From: Actinomyces capricornis
Lineage (GTDB): Bacteria; Actinomycetota; Actinomycetes; Actinomycetales; Actinomycetaceae
DNA: 64,000 bases
Assembly (NCBI RefSeq): GCF_019974135.1
Contig: NZ_AP025017.1
Span: 2,914,001 to 2,978,000, forward strand
Direction of reading: 5' to 3'
Of this stretch, positions 26,058 through 39,400 are shown piece after piece. The notes beneath the pieces were generated by a model that was given only the letters and a program-made list of their open reading frames with translations, did not search any database and was not told the DNA's origin. A program made the position numbers and the translations under genes. Every line of letters begins with the position of its first letter. Position 1 is the first letter of the stretch.

Positions 26058-27005
26058 ATGCGCGTCCTGTTCGCCGGAACCCCCGAAGCCGCCCTGCCCA
26101 CCCTAGACGCCCTCCTGGACTCCCACCACGAGGTGGTCGGCGTCCTGACCCGGGCCGATGCCCGCCAGGGCAGGGGACGCACCCTGACCCCCTCCCCGGT
26201 GGCCCGCCGGGCCCGTGAGGCGGGACTGGAGCTGCGCACCCCGGCGACTCTGAAGGATCCGGCCACCCGGGAGTGGATCGGCTCCTTGGACGCCGATGTC
26301 GCCGTCGTCGTGGCCTACGGCAGGATCGTGCCCCCTGACCTGCTGGGGGTGCCCGCCCACGGCTGGCTCAACCTCCACTTCTCCCTGCTGCCCGCCTGGC
26401 GCGGCGCCGCCCCGGTCCAGCGGGCGATCATCGCCGGGGAGGAGATCACCGGGGCCTGCGTCTTCCAGCTCGAGGAGGGTCTGGACACCGGCCCGATCCT
26501 GGGGCGCGTGACCGAGACCATCGGGCCGCGCGACACCAGCGGGGACCTGCTGGAGCGCCTGGCCCGTGCCGGCGCGCCCCTGGTGCTCAAGGTCCTGGAG
26601 GATGTCGCCGCGCGCACCACCGCCCCCGAGCCCCAGGACGAGGCGCTGGCCACCCTGGCCCCCATGCTGTCCTCCGCCGATGGCGAGATCCGCTGGGCCG
26701 ATCCCGCCCAGAGCATCGACCGGCGCATCCGCGGGGTCAGCCCCGCCCCCGGCGCCCACACCACCCTGGAGGCCAAGCGCCTGCGCCTGGGCCCGGTCGC
26801 GCTCGTGCCCGAGGTCACCGACCTGCTGCCGGGGCAGGTCAGGGCCACCAAGCACGAGGTCCTCGTGGGTACCGGGGGCTGCGCCGTGCGCCTGGGCCGG
26901 GTGGCTCCCGCCGGCCGGAGCTGGATGGAGGCCGAGGCCTGGGCCCGGGGGGCGCGGCTGGGCGCGGGCGCGGTACTCGGCCAGGATCAGGGGGAGGCCC
27001 GGTGA
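26058..27005 (+). CDS. fmt: Methionyl-tRNA formyltransferase
   Basis: A 315-residue enzyme that formylates initiator Met-tRNA with 10-formyl-tetrahydrofolate. The N-terminus MRVLFAGTPEAALPTLDALL is characteristic. The catalytic Asn-His pair is in LNLHFSLLPAWRGAAPVQ (about residues 105-122), with the Asp in EEGLDTGPIL near residue 143. The C-terminal domain (after about residue 210) binds tRNA. The ATG at 26058 gives this canonical start; the 60 extra residues of open frame upstream lack family similarity. It overlaps the next gene by four bases. Here the core synteny block resumes after the accessory island. Confidence 0.95.
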   Translation: MRVLFAGTPEAALPTLDALLDSHHEVVGVLTRADARQGRGRTLTPSPVARRAREAGLELRTPATLKDPATREWIGSLDADVAVVVAYGRIVPPDLLGVPAHGWLNLHFSLLPAWRGAAPVQRAIIAGEEITGACVFQLEEGLDTGPILGRVTETIGPRDTSGDLLERLARAGAPLVLKVLEDVAARTTAPEPQDEALATLAPMLSSADGEIRWADPAQSIDRRIRGVSPAPGAHTTLEAKRLRLGPVALVPEVTDLLPGQVRATKHEVLVGTGGCAVRLGRVAPAGRSWMEAEAWARGARLGAGAVLGQDQGEAR

Positions 27006-28669
27006 TGGCAGCGGCAGGCACCGGAGGGCGGGGCTCCTACCGCCCCGCGGGGCGCCCCCACGGTTCAGGCCAGCAGCGTGGTCACGCAGGCATCCAGCGC
27101 CGCGGGCAGGGGCGCGAGCGCGGCTCGGCGGGCCGGGGCGCCGGGCAGGAGCGGCGCAGGGCCTCCTCCGAGTCCGCCGGCCGCCGCGCCCAGGGCGGCC
27201 AGGAGCCGAGCAACGGCCATCAGGGCGGGCGCAGGCGGCGCGGGCCGCGCCGCACCGGCGCCGATGCCCGCCAGGTGGCCCTGGAAGTGCTCACCCGGGT
27301 CGGGCGCGACGGCGCCTTCGCCAACCTCGCCCTGCCCCCGGCCCTGGACGCCGCCGGCCTGGACAGCAGGGATGCGGCCCTGGCCACGGCCCTGACCTAC
27401 GGGACCCTCAGGCTCCAGGGCCGCTATGACGCGATCATCGCCCTGTGCCTGGACCGCCCGCTGGAGGGGCTCGACGACGTCGTGCTCGATCTTCTGCGGC
27501 TGGGGGCCCACCAGCTGCTGGGGATGCGGGTGCCCGGCCACGCCGCCGTCAGCGCCACGGTGGACCTGGCCCGCAGGTCCGCGGGCCATGGGGCGGCCGG
27601 CCTGGTCAATGCGGTGCTGCGCCGCATCAGCGCCAAGGACCTGGGCCAGTGGCTCGCCGTCCTGCGCGAACAGGCCGCCGATGAGGTCACCGCGCTGGCG
27701 CAGGTCGAGTCCCACCCGCTGTGGGTGGTCAAGGATCTGCGCCAGGCACTGGTGGCCCATGGCCAGCCCGCTGAGGAGCTCGCCGCGCTCCTGGCGGCCG
27801 ACAATGCCGACCCCGAGGTGGTGCTGTGCGCCCGCCCCGGGCTCATCGCTCCCGAGCGCCTGGCCAAGGAAGCGCGCCTGGCCACCGGGCAGGAGCCCAC
27901 CGGCGGCGCGGTCAGCCCCTGCGCCGTCATCCTGGCTGGGGGAGACCCCGGCCGGATCCGTGCGGTCCGGGACGCGCGCGCCGCCGTGGAGGACGAGGGC
28001 AGCCAGCTGGTGGCCCTCATGGCCGCGCAGGCCCCCCTTGAGGGCCGCGACGAGCGCTGGCTCGACCTGTGCGCGGGACCCGGCGGCAAGGCCGCGCTCC
28101 TGGGGGCCCTGGCCGCCCAGCGCGGGGCCCATCTGGTGGCCAATGAGATCACCGCCCACCGGGCCGACCTGGTGCGCTCGGCCGTGCGCGCCCTTGCCCC
28201 CGAGGTGGTGGAGGTCCGTCAGGACGATGGACGCGTCTACGGCGAGCAGGAGCCGGGCCGCTACGACCGGGTGCTGGTCGATGCCCCGTGCTCGGGCCTG
28301 GGCTCCCTGCGCCGTCGTCCCGAGTCCCGCTGGCGGCGCAGCCGCGGGGACGTCACCGAGCTGGCGCAGCTGCAGCGCGAGCTGCTGACCAGTGCGCTCA
28401 GGGCGGTGCGCCGCGGGGGATTGGTGGCCTACGTCACCTGCTCCCCGCATGCCCTGGAGACCGAGCTGGTCGTGCGCGATGTCCTTCGCCGCCAGGAGCG
28501 CGAGGGGCTCGGAGTCGAGGTGCTGCACGCCGGGGACGCCGCCACCCGCATCGCCCCGCGCCCCCCGGCCGGCGCCGAGCGGGAGATGCTGCAGCTGTGG
28601 CCCCATCTCGACGGCACCGACGCGATGTTCTGCGCCCTGCTGCGGGTCACCTCCCGAGCGGATCGCTGA
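27002..28669 (+). CDS. rsmB: 16S rRNA (cytosine-967-C5)-methyltransferase RsmB, with Arg/Gly-rich N-terminal extension
   Basis: A 555-residue RNA methyltransferase. After an unstructured lead of about 85 residues rich in Gly, Arg and Gln comes a NusB-like RNA-binding domain ([20 protein letters not shown] onward). The SAM-dependent domain then starts near residue 345: [15 protein letters not shown] (SAM loop), [15 protein letters not shown] (PC motif with one Cys) and [11 protein letters not shown] (TC motif with the catalytic Cys). The start GTG at 27002 overlaps the fmt stop; an ATG follows at once at 27005. Known actinobacterial orthologues (Fmu) sit between fmt and rpe as here. The basic tail probably helps RNA binding. 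Confidence 0.92.
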   Translation: MMAAAGTGGRGSYRPAGRPHGSGQQRGHAGIQRRGQGRERGSAGRGAGQERRRASSESAGRRAQGGQEPSNGHQGGRRRRGPRRTGADARQVALEVLTRVGRDGAFANLALPPALDAAGLDSRDAALATALTYGTLRLQGRYDAIIALCLDRPLEGLDDVVLDLLRLGAHQLLGMRVPGHAAVSATVDLARRSAGHGAAGLVNAVLRRISAKDLGQWLAVLREQAADEVTALAQVESHPLWVVKDLRQALVAHGQPAEELAALLAADNADPEVVLCARPGLIAPERLAKEARLATGQEPTGGAVSPCAVILAGGDPGRIRAVRDARAAVEDEGSQLVALMAAQAPLEGRDERWLDLCAGPGGKAALLGALAAQRGAHLVANEITAHRADLVRSAVRALAPEVVEVRQDDGRVYGEQEPGRYDRVLVDAPCSGLGSLRRRPESRWRRSRGDVTELAQLQRELLTSALRAVRRGGLVAYVTCSPHALETELVVRDVLRRQEREGLGVEVLHAGDAATRIAPRPPAGAEREMLQLWPHLDGTDAMFCALLRVTSRADR

Positions 28670-28773
28670 GCGCCGGCGGGTGCCGCATACGTGACAGCAC
28701 CGGGCGAGGCGGGACAATGGGGGCAGGACGCCCGCGCATGAGTGCAGGGCCCCGCAACCGGACAGGAGCCCCC

Positions 28774-29457
28774 ATGACCACCCCCGCCACCGCCCCGGCA
28801 GCCGCCATCCACCCCTCCATCCTCAACTGCGACATCGCCCACCTGGCCGAGGAGCTGGCGCGCATCGAGGGCGCCGACGGCGTGCACGTCGATGTCATGG
28901 ACAACCACTTCGTGCCCAACCTCTCCTGGGGCCTGCCGGTGGTCGAGGCGGTGGTGGCCCACACCTCGCTGCCCGTGGACGCCCACCTCATGATCGAGGA
29001 CCCCGACCGCTGGGGGCCGGCCTACGCCGAGGCCGGCTGCCAGATCGTCACCGCCCACAGCGAGGCCCTCGTCGCCCCGGTGCGCCTGGCCCGCGAGCTG
29101 CACCGCCTGGGCGCGGGGGCGGGGATCGCCCTGCGCCCCTCCACGCCCCTGGAGGCCGTGGAGGACGTCCTAGGGGAGTTCGACCTGCTGCTCATCATGA
29201 CCGTCGAGCCGGGCTTCGGCGGCCAGGCCTTCATCGAGTCCATGCTGCCCAAGATCGAGCGCGCCCGGCGCCTGGTGGGCAGGCGCGGGCTGGAGCTGCG
29301 CATCCAGGTCGACGGCGGGATCTCGGCCGGCACCATCGAGCGCGCCGCCCAGGCCGGGGCCGAGGTCTTCGTCGCCGGCTCAGCGGTCTACGGGGCCCAG
29401 GACGCCCTGGCCGCCATCGAGCAGCTGCGGGCCCTGGCCCGGGCGCATGCGCACTGA
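28774..29457 (+). CDS. rpe: Ribulose-phosphate 3-epimerase
   Basis: A 227-residue TIM-barrel enzyme interconverting ribulose 5-phosphate and xylulose 5-phosphate in the pentose phosphate pathway. Motifs: [13 protein letters not shown] (N-terminus), [16 protein letters not shown] (metal-binding His and Asp), [22 protein letters not shown], and [12 protein letters not shown] followed by FVAGSAVYG (phosphate-binding). Length is normal. The ATG at 28774 has AGGAG upstream; the much longer open frame above is antiphase of rsmB. It completes the fmt-rsmB-rpe group. Confidence 0.95.
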   Translation: MTTPATAPAAAIHPSILNCDIAHLAEELARIEGADGVHVDVMDNHFVPNLSWGLPVVEAVVAHTSLPVDAHLMIEDPDRWGPAYAEAGCQIVTAHSEALVAPVRLARELHRLGAGAGIALRPSTPLEAVEDVLGEFDLLLIMTVEPGFGGQAFIESMLPKIERARRLVGRRGLELRIQVDGGISAGTIERAAQAGAEVFVAGSAVYGAQDALAAIEQLRALARAHAH

Positions 29458-29563
29458 GCCCTCAGCCGGCACGGACGGCACGGACCGCGCGCACCTGAGG
29501 CCCCTGTGGTCAGTGATGCCGCCGGGGCGGCTGAGGCTGGTGGGGCAACGAGTCGGTCGTGAT

Positions 29564-29689
29564 TGTGGGAAACCTCAAGGCCCGCCATGAGGGGATGACC
29601 GCCTTTCCCAGGCCTGGTCTAGGCACCGGCGTTGCTGGGCTCTGGCATGTTACGCCAATGTCACCCGCGGTCTTTGTGAGGTTTCCACA
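29564..29689. promoter_or_regulatory. Inverted pair of TGTGGGAAACCTCA-like sites upstream of the ACC/FAS genes
   Basis: TGTGGGAAACCTCA (29564-29577) and its near reverse complement TGAGGTTTCCACA (29677-29689) stand 100 bases apart in the 436-base gap between rpe and the biotin carboxylase gene. They could be two binding sites of one lipid-synthesis regulator. No gene is seen in this gap, and no promoter is clear enough to mark. Confidence 0.3.
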
Positions 29690-29893
29690 AATCTGTTGGC
29701 AACGCTGACGCCGTAGCCTCATTCCTGGCGGCGCCCGCCCTCCCGGCCTCCAGTCGGGACTGACGGCCACGCCGTACGCTCAAGGGCGACACCGCGGTCC
29801 CCGTGTGCGGCCCACAGGATTTCGGAGGAATCCTCCACGCCGCTGCGCGGGGCGCGCTGCCCGATCCCGGTACCACAGGCAAGGAGACACTCG

Positions 29894-31762
<1,869 letters not shown>

Positions 31763-31765
31763 GCC

Positions 31766-33400
31766 GTGACCACAACGACCAACGCCACCGCCGCGCCGCC
31801 GCCCGGCGCCGACCAGGCGGCCGCCGGGACCATGGCCGACTCCGCCGCCACCACGGCCTTCCGCGAGCGCATGGCCCGGGTGGACCGCGAGGCCGAGGAG
31901 CGGGCCGCCCAGCGCCAGCACGCCAAGGGCAAGCGCACCGCCCGCGAGCGCATCGACGCCCTGCTCGATGAGTCCACCTTCCTGGAGATCGGCCGCTACA
32001 ACGGCTCGGGCGCCGGCAGCAAGGCCCGCCCCTCGGGCGTGGTCACCGGCTTCGGCCAGATCGACGGGCGCCAGGTGGCCGTCTACTCCCAGGACTTCTC
32101 CGTCTCCGGCGGCTCCCTGGGCAGTGTCGAGGGCGACAAGATCGTGCGCCTGCTCGACGACGCCCTGCGCCTGCGCATCCCCGTCATCGGCCTTATCGAC
32201 TCCGGGGGCGCCAAGATCCAGGAGGGCGTGGGGGCGCTGCGCCAGTACGGGCGCATCTTCAACCGCACCTGCGCCGCCTCGGGCCTGGTGCCGCAGATCA
32301 GCGTCATCCTGGGGCCCTGCGCGGGCGGCGCCGTCTACAGCCCGGCCCTGACCGACTTCGTCATCGCCACCCGCGAGGCCTCCCACATGTTCGTCACCGG
32401 CCCCGACGTCGTGCGGGCGGTCACGGGGGAGAGCATCACCGCCGAGGACCTGGGCGGCGCCCAGATCCACGGCTCGGTCTCCGGCGTCGTGCACTACGTG
32501 GCCGAGGACGAGGCCGACGCGCTGGGCCATGTGCGCACCCTGCTGGCCTACCTGCCCTCCTCCTCCGAGCGGGAGGCGCCCAGGTACGACTACGACGAGC
32601 TCCAGGCCCAGGCCGACGCCGAGGCCGCCCGCGAGGTGGGGTCCCTGGTGCCCGCCTCGACCCGCCAGGCCTACGACGTCGTCGATGTCGTCTCGGCGGT
32701 GGTCGACCACGGCGAGCTGGTCCAGGTCCAGGAGGACTTCGCCGCCAATGTGGTGGTCGGCTTCGCCTGCTTCGAGGGCCGCCCGGTGGGCATCGTGGCC
32801 AACCAGCCCCTGGTGGACGCCGGGACCCTGGATGTCGATGCCTCCGAGAAGCTGGCGCGCTTCGTGCGCTTCTGCGACGCCTTCGGGCTGCCGGTGGTCA
32901 CCTTCGTGGATGTGCCCGGCTACCGCCCCGGGGCCGAGCAGGAGCACGCCGGCATCATCCGGCGCGGCGCCAAGGTCATCAACGCCTACGCCACCGCCAC
33001 GGTTCCCCTGGTGACCGTGGTCCTGCGCAAGGCCTACGGCGGGGCCTACATCGTCATGGGCTCCAAGGCCATCGGCGCCGACCTCAACTTCTGCTGGCCC
33101 GGGGCGGAGATCGCCGTGCTGGGCGCCGCCGGCGCGGTGGGCATCATCCACCGCCGCGACCTGGCCAGGGTCCGCACCGAGCAGGGGGAGCAGGCCGCCA
33201 TCGCCGAGCAGGAGCGCCTGACCGCCCAGTACACCGAGGCCGTCATCAACCCGGACAAGGCCGTGGCCATCGGCGAGATCGATGCGGTGATCGCCCCCGA
33301 GGACACCCGCACCGTCATCGTGGACTCCCTGGCGGCTCTCAGCGCCAAGAACGACGCCCGGCCGGCGTCGCCCAAGAAGCACGACAACGTGCCCCTGTGA
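31766..33400 (+). CDS. Acyl-CoA carboxylase carboxyltransferase (beta) subunit
   Basis: A 544-residue carboxyltransferase with two crotonase-fold halves, which moves carboxybiotin CO2 to acetyl- or propionyl-CoA. The N-terminal half has KGKRTARERIDALLDE, the GGSLG loop near residue 115, SGGAKIQEGVGAL and GPCAGGAVYSPALTDF. The C-terminal half has FVDVPGYRPGAEQEHAGIIRRGAKV and RKAYGGAYIVMGSK, the oxyanion-hole glycines typical of AccD/PccB. Length fits actinobacterial beta subunits. The GTG start lies 3 bases after the alpha-chain stop, and the next gene begins at or just after its stop. Acetyl-CoA is the likely substrate given the fas gene next door; propionyl-CoA cannot be excluded. Confidence 0.93.
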   Translation: MTTTTNATAAPPPGADQAAAGTMADSAATTAFRERMARVDREAEERAAQRQHAKGKRTARERIDALLDESTFLEIGRYNGSGAGSKARPSGVVTGFGQIDGRQVAVYSQDFSVSGGSLGSVEGDKIVRLLDDALRLRIPVIGLIDSGGAKIQEGVGALRQYGRIFNRTCAASGLVPQISVILGPCAGGAVYSPALTDFVIATREASHMFVTGPDVVRAVTGESITAEDLGGAQIHGSVSGVVHYVAEDEADALGHVRTLLAYLPSSSEREAPRYDYDELQAQADAEAAREVGSLVPASTRQAYDVVDVVSAVVDHGELVQVQEDFAANVVVGFACFEGRPVGIVANQPLVDAGTLDVDASEKLARFVRFCDAFGLPVVTFVDVPGYRPGAEQEHAGIIRRGAKVINAYATATVPLVTVVLRKAYGGAYIVMGSKAIGADLNFCWPGAEIAVLGAAGAVGIIHRRDLARVRTEQGEQAAIAEQERLTAQYTEAVINPDKAVAIGEIDAVIAPEDTRTVIVDSLAALSAKNDARPASPKKHDNVPL

Positions 33401-33414
33401 GGATCGAGGACCCC

Positions 33415-36400
33415 ATGACCCAGACCCCCGGCCCGGGCACGGCCCCGGACTCGCACCACCACTTCTCCGCACACACGACGAAGGACTCCACCACCGTGCA
33501 CCCCACCGCGCAGAACACCCGCCCCGCCGACACGATCGCCGAGCGCATCAGCGGGGGCCAGGCCTATGCCGCCACCTTCGGGGGCCAGGCCACCCCGTGG
33601 CGCTCCACCCTCGATGAGCTGGTGTCCCTGGACCGCGACCTGGCGACCACCCTGGTGGGGGTCGACGAGGCGGTCTCCCGGCGCCTGGCGCCGGTGGCCA
33701 CCGACCTGCTGACCATCACCCCGCGCGGCTCGCGGCTCCTGGACGACCAGGCCGCGCCGCTGGCCCCGGCCCACCGCACCGCCGCCGACGGCGCCGATGT
33801 CTCGGTACCCGGGATCCTCATGGCCCAGCACGCGGTCCTGGCCTCCCTGGCGGGGGCGGGCCTCGACATCACCGCCCACGCCCCGGTCACCGCCGTCGGC
33901 CACTCCCAGGGGGTGCTGGGGGTGGCCCTGCTGGAGGCGCTCAACGCCGGCAGGGGCGCCGGGGCCGCCGGCAGCGCGGATGACGCCGTCGTTGAGGTCC
34001 ACGCCATCGCCCGCCTCATCGGTGCGGCGGCCACCCGTACCACCCGCCGCCTGGACCTGGGCACGGTGGGCCAGTCCACGCCGATGCTCTCAGTGCGCGG
34101 CGTCACCCGCCCCGTGCTCGACGGCGTCCTGGAGAGGGTCCCCGGCTCGGAGCGGATCTCGGTGGGCGTGACCAACGGCCGCCAGGCCCACATCCTCTCG
34201 GGCCGGCCCGCGGACCTGGAGCGGGTCGTCACCGCCCTGGAGGCGGCCGCCGCCCGCAGCGCCAAGGCCCGCAAGGAGCGGCGCCGCGGCGGGGCCGTCC
34301 TGGCCCCGGTCACCGAGTTCCTGGCCACCTCCGTGCCCTTCCACACCCCCCTGCTGGCCCCGGCCGTTAAGGACGTGGCCGCCTGGGCACAGGCCTGCGG
34401 CCTGGACGGCGAGCTGGCCCGCAGCCTGGCGCAGTCCGTGCTCATCGACCCCGTCGACTGGCCCGGCCTGGTCACCTCCGCCCTGGGCCTGGACGCCCGC
34501 GTCGGCCAGAGCGGCCAGGACGGCCAGGCCCAGGTGCGCACCGTGCTCGACCTGGGCCCCGGCGGCGTGCTCGCGCGCCTGACCGAGGCCGTGGTGGCCG
34601 GCACCGGCACCACCGTCGTGCCCGCGGGCACCGCCAAGGACATCGACGGCCTCGACCGCCCCGGCACCGCCCCGGCCGCGGCGGTGGACCGCTCCCGCTT
34701 CGCCCCCCGCCTGACGCGCCTGCCCGACGGGCGCCTGACCCTGGATACCGCCTTCACCCGCCTGACCGGCCGCAGCGCCGTCCTGCTGGCGGGGATGACA
34801 CCCACCACCGTGGACCCGGCCATCGTGGCCGCGGCCGCCAATGCCGGCTACTGGGCCGAGCTGGCCGGTGGCGGCCAGACCACCCCCGCGGTGCTGGCCG
34901 AGAACCTCCAGGGCCTGGAGCAGGCCCTGGAGCCGGGGCGCACCGCCGCCTTCAACGCCATGTTCATGGACCGCTACCTGTGGAACCTCCACCTGGGCAC
35001 CCAGCGCCTGCTGTCCAAGGCCCGCGCCGGGGGCGCCCCGGTGGACGGGATCGTCATCTCCGCGGGCATCCCCGAGCTGGAGGAGGCCACCGCCCTGCTG
35101 GCCCGCCTCCACGCCGAGGGCTTCCCCTACATCGCCTTCAAGCCCGGGACCGTCGACCAGATCCGCCAGGTCCTGGCCATCGCCCGCGCCGTGCCCGAGT
35201 CCCCGGTCATCATCCAGATCGAGGACGGGCACGCCGGGGGCCACCACTCCTGGGAGGACCTCAACACGATGCTCCTGGCCACCTACGACGCCATCCGCGC
35301 CGTGGACAACGCGGTCCTGGTGGTCGGCGGCGGCATCGGCACACCCGCCAAGGCGGCCGACTACCTCACCGGCCGCTGGGCCCTGGCCTACGGCACCGCC
35401 GCCGCCCCCGTGGACGGCGTCATGATCGGCACCGCCGCCATGACCTGCCTGGAGGCCAAGACCAACGACGATGTCAAGCAGCTGCTCGTCGACACCCCCG
35501 GCATCCCCGAGGACTCCGGGGTCGAGGGCGGCTGGGTGCCCTCGGGCGAGTCCATCGGGGGCATGACCTCGGGCCTGTCCCACCTGCGGGCCGACCTCTA
35601 CGAGATCGACAACTCCTCGGCCCGCGCCTCCCGGCTCATCCAGGAGCTGGCCGGGGACGACGCCGCCATGACCGAGCGCCGCGAGGAGATGATCGAGGCG
35701 CTGGCCAAGACCGCCAAGCCCTACTTCGGCGACGTGGAGGAGATGACCTACCTGGAGTGGGCCACCCGCTACGCCGAGCTGTGCGTGGCCCCCCACACCG
35801 GGCGCGGCGCCGTGGAGTCCGACTGGGCCGATGAGGGCTGGTACGACCGCTTCCTGGACCTCATGCGCCGCATCGAGGCCCGCCTGGCCCGGGCCGACCA
35901 CGGCCGGATCCCCACCCTCTACGCCGACCATGAGGCCGTCATCGACTCCGATGACGCCCTGGCCCGTCTGGCGCAGCACTACCCCTCGGCAGCCACCACC
36001 CGGGTCGAGCCCGCCGACGCCGCCTGGTTCGTGGACCTGTGCCGCAAGCACCCCAAGCCCGTGCCCTTCGTGCCGGTGCTCGACGCCGACATCCTGCGCT
36101 GGTGGGGCACCGACTCCCTGTGGCAGTCCCAGGACCCGCGCTACACCGCCGACCAGGTGCGCATCATCCCCGGCCCCGTGGCCGTGGCCGGCATCACCAC
36201 CGTCAACGAGCCGGTGGGCGACCTGCTCGGCCGCTTCGAGACCGCCGCCATCGAGGCCCTCCAGGCCGGCGGCACCCCCGAGCACCGGGCCGCCGGGCGC
36301 CTGGGCGCGGCCCCGGCCGTGGCCGACGGCTCCCTGGTCTCCCCGGTGGCCGACGCCTCCGAGCTGGTCCGGGTCACCCCGCACGTGCTGTGGAACGGCC

Positions 36401-39400
36401 ACCTGACCGTCAACCCCGCCACCGTGCTGTCCCAGGACGCCTACACGGTGGTGGCGCGCCCCGACGTCGCCGAGGACGCCTACGACCTGGACATCAACCT
36501 GGACACGCACTGGGACGGCACTCCCGGCGGGGAGTCCATCCACGCCGTGCGCCGCCTCGTGGTGCCCCTGCGCCTGGCCCGCGCCTGGGACGGGGCCGCC
36601 CCCCTGGTGGACCCCGAGCGCATCAGCGACACCATGAACGACCTGCTGCGGGCCACCGCGGGCGTGGGGGCGGTGTCCATCACCGGCGACCACGTCGAGC
36701 ACCTGCCCCAGGTGCGCACCGCCGTGGCCGGTGCCACCGACGCCCTGGGCCGCCCGGCCACCCAGCCCTTCGGCACCATCCACGGCTCCTTCACCCTGGC
36801 CCCCACCCTGGGCCACGACCACGCCTCGGTGACCGCCGACGCCCTGCCCGCGGACCTCTCGGCCGCGCCGCTGGTGCCCGACGCCCTGCTGGGCCCGTGC
36901 TGGCCGGTGGTCTACGCCGCCCTGGGCTCGGTGGTCGAGGACGGCATGCCGCTCATCGAGGGCCTGCTGGGCGCCGTCCACCTGGACCACACCGTGGACC
37001 TGCACCTGACCCTCCACCAGCTCCAGGCCGCCGCGCAGACCAGCCCCACCATCACCGTCACCGGCTGGGTGGCCGCCCTGGAGGAGTCCAGTGCCGGGCG
37101 CGTGGTCGACGTGCGCCTGGAGCTGACCGACGCCGCCGACGGCACCCTGGTGGCGCTCATGCGCGAGCGCTTCGCCATCCGCGGGCGAGCCTCGGGCAGC
37201 GCCGTGCCCTCCGCACCCGAGCTGGCCGGGGGAACCGGCCGGGAGACCGCCCCCGCGGCCCGCCGCATCCTGCGCCGCACCACCGTCACCGCCCCGGCGG
37301 ACATGACCGCCTTCGCCCGCGTCACCGGCGACTTCAACCCGATCCACACCTCCTACCACGCCGCCCGCGTGGCCGGGATGGAGGCCCCCCTGGTCCACGG
37401 CATGTGGCTGTCGGCCACCGCCCAGCAGGTGGCGGCCTCCACCGCCGCCGACGGCTCGCGCCACGTCCTGGCCGGCTGGACCTACGTCATGACCGGCCCG
37501 GTGGAGCTGGGCGACGAGGTCGAGGTGACCGTCGAGCGCACGGGCCTGGTGGTGGGCGGCGGCTACGTCCTGGAGGTCGTGTGCCGCATCGGCGGGGAGG
37601 TCGTCTCGCGCGGCACCGCCGTGACCATCCCCGAGCCCACCGCCTACATCTACCCCGGTCAGGGCATCCAGGCCGCCGGCATGGGCCTGGACGAGCGCGC
37701 CTCCTCCAAGGCGGCCCGCGAGGTCTGGGACCGCGCCGACGCCCACACCCGCTCCGAGCTGGGCTTCTCCGTCATCAACCTCGTGCGGGACAACCCCACC
37801 GAGATGACCGCCCGCGGCGTGACCTACCGCCACCCCGAGGGCCTGCTCAACCTCACCCAGTTCACCCAGGTGGCCCTGGCCACCGTGGCCATGGCCACCA
37901 CCGCGCGCCTGGCCGAGGCCGGGGCCCTGGTCGAGGGCGCGGCCTTCGCCGGGCACTCCCTGGGGGAGTACACGGCGCTGAGCGCCTACGGGCGCGTCAT
38001 GCCGGTGGAGACCACCATCTCCATCGTCTTCCAGCGCGGCTCGACCATGCACTCCCTGGTGCCCCGTGACGCCGAGGGCGCCTCGAACTACCGCATGGGC
38101 GCCCTGCGCCCCAACCAGGCGGGCATCGGCGCCGATGAGGTCGAGGACTACGTGGCCTCCATCGCCGAGGCCAGCGGGGAGTTCCTCCAGATCGTCAACC
38201 ACAACCTGGCCGGCGTGCAGTACGCGGTGGCCGGCACCATCAAGGGCCTGGACGCCCTGGCGGCCGACGCCCGCGCCAAGGCCAGGGCCCGCGGCGGGAA
38301 GAACCCCTTCATGCTCGTCCCGGGCATCGACGTGCCCTTCCACTCCGAGGTGCTGCGCCCCGGCGTCCCGGAGTTCCGCGGCCGCCTGCTCGAGCTGGTG
38401 CCCCAGGACCTGGACTACGAGCGGCTCGTGGGCCGCTACGTGCCCAACCTCGTGGCCCGGCCCTTCGCCCTGACCCAGGACTTCGCCCGCTCGATCCTCC
38501 AGGTGGTGCCCTCCGAGCCGGTCGAGGAGATCCTGGCCGACTGGGACAACCGCGCCAAGGACCCCGTCGAGTTGGCCCGCCAGCTGCTGGTCGAGCTCCT
38601 GGCCTGGCAGTTCGCCTCCCCGGTGCGCTGGATCGAGACCCAGGACGTCCTGCTGGCCTCCCCGGCCGAGGGCGGCATGGGCATCGAGCACGTCGTGGAG
38701 GTGGGCCTGGCCAACTCCCCGACGCTGGCCAACCTGGCCAAGAACACGCTGCTGCTGCCGCGCCACGCCGGGCGCCACGTCGTGGTGCACAACGCGCGCC
38801 GCGACGAGGCCCGCGTCCTGGCCACCGACACCGACCCGGCCGTGGAGCTGGCCGAGCCCGACTTCGAGGTCCCCGCGGACGCCGAGTCCCCTGCTGCGGC
38901 CCCTGCGCCCGCGGAGTCCCCGGCGCCCGCCGCCGAGGCCCCCGCCCCGGCCCCGCAGGAGGCGGCCGCCCCTGCCGCCCCGGCGGCGGCTGCGGGCCCG
39001 GTGGAGGACATCGCCTTCACCGCCACCGACGCCCTGACGGTGCTGCTGGCCCACGCCTCGCGCATCCGCCCCGAGCAGATCGGCGCCACCGACACCACCG
39101 AGACCCTGACCAACGGGGTGTCCTCGCGGCGCAACCAGCTCCTCATGGACCTGGGCACCGAGCTGGAGCTGGCCTCCATCGACGGCGCCGCCGACGCCGA
39201 CATGACCGCCCTGTCCGCCACAGTCGCCAAGGGCGCCCCGGGATACAAGGCCTTCGGCCCGGTCCTGACCGAGGCCATCCGGGTGGGCCTGGCCCGCATC
39301 CTGGGCCCCTCGGGGGTGCGCGCCTCGCGCATCGCCGACCGCGTCACCGGAACCTGGGCCCTGGGCCCGGGCTGGGTCTCCCACGTCACCGCCGCCATGT

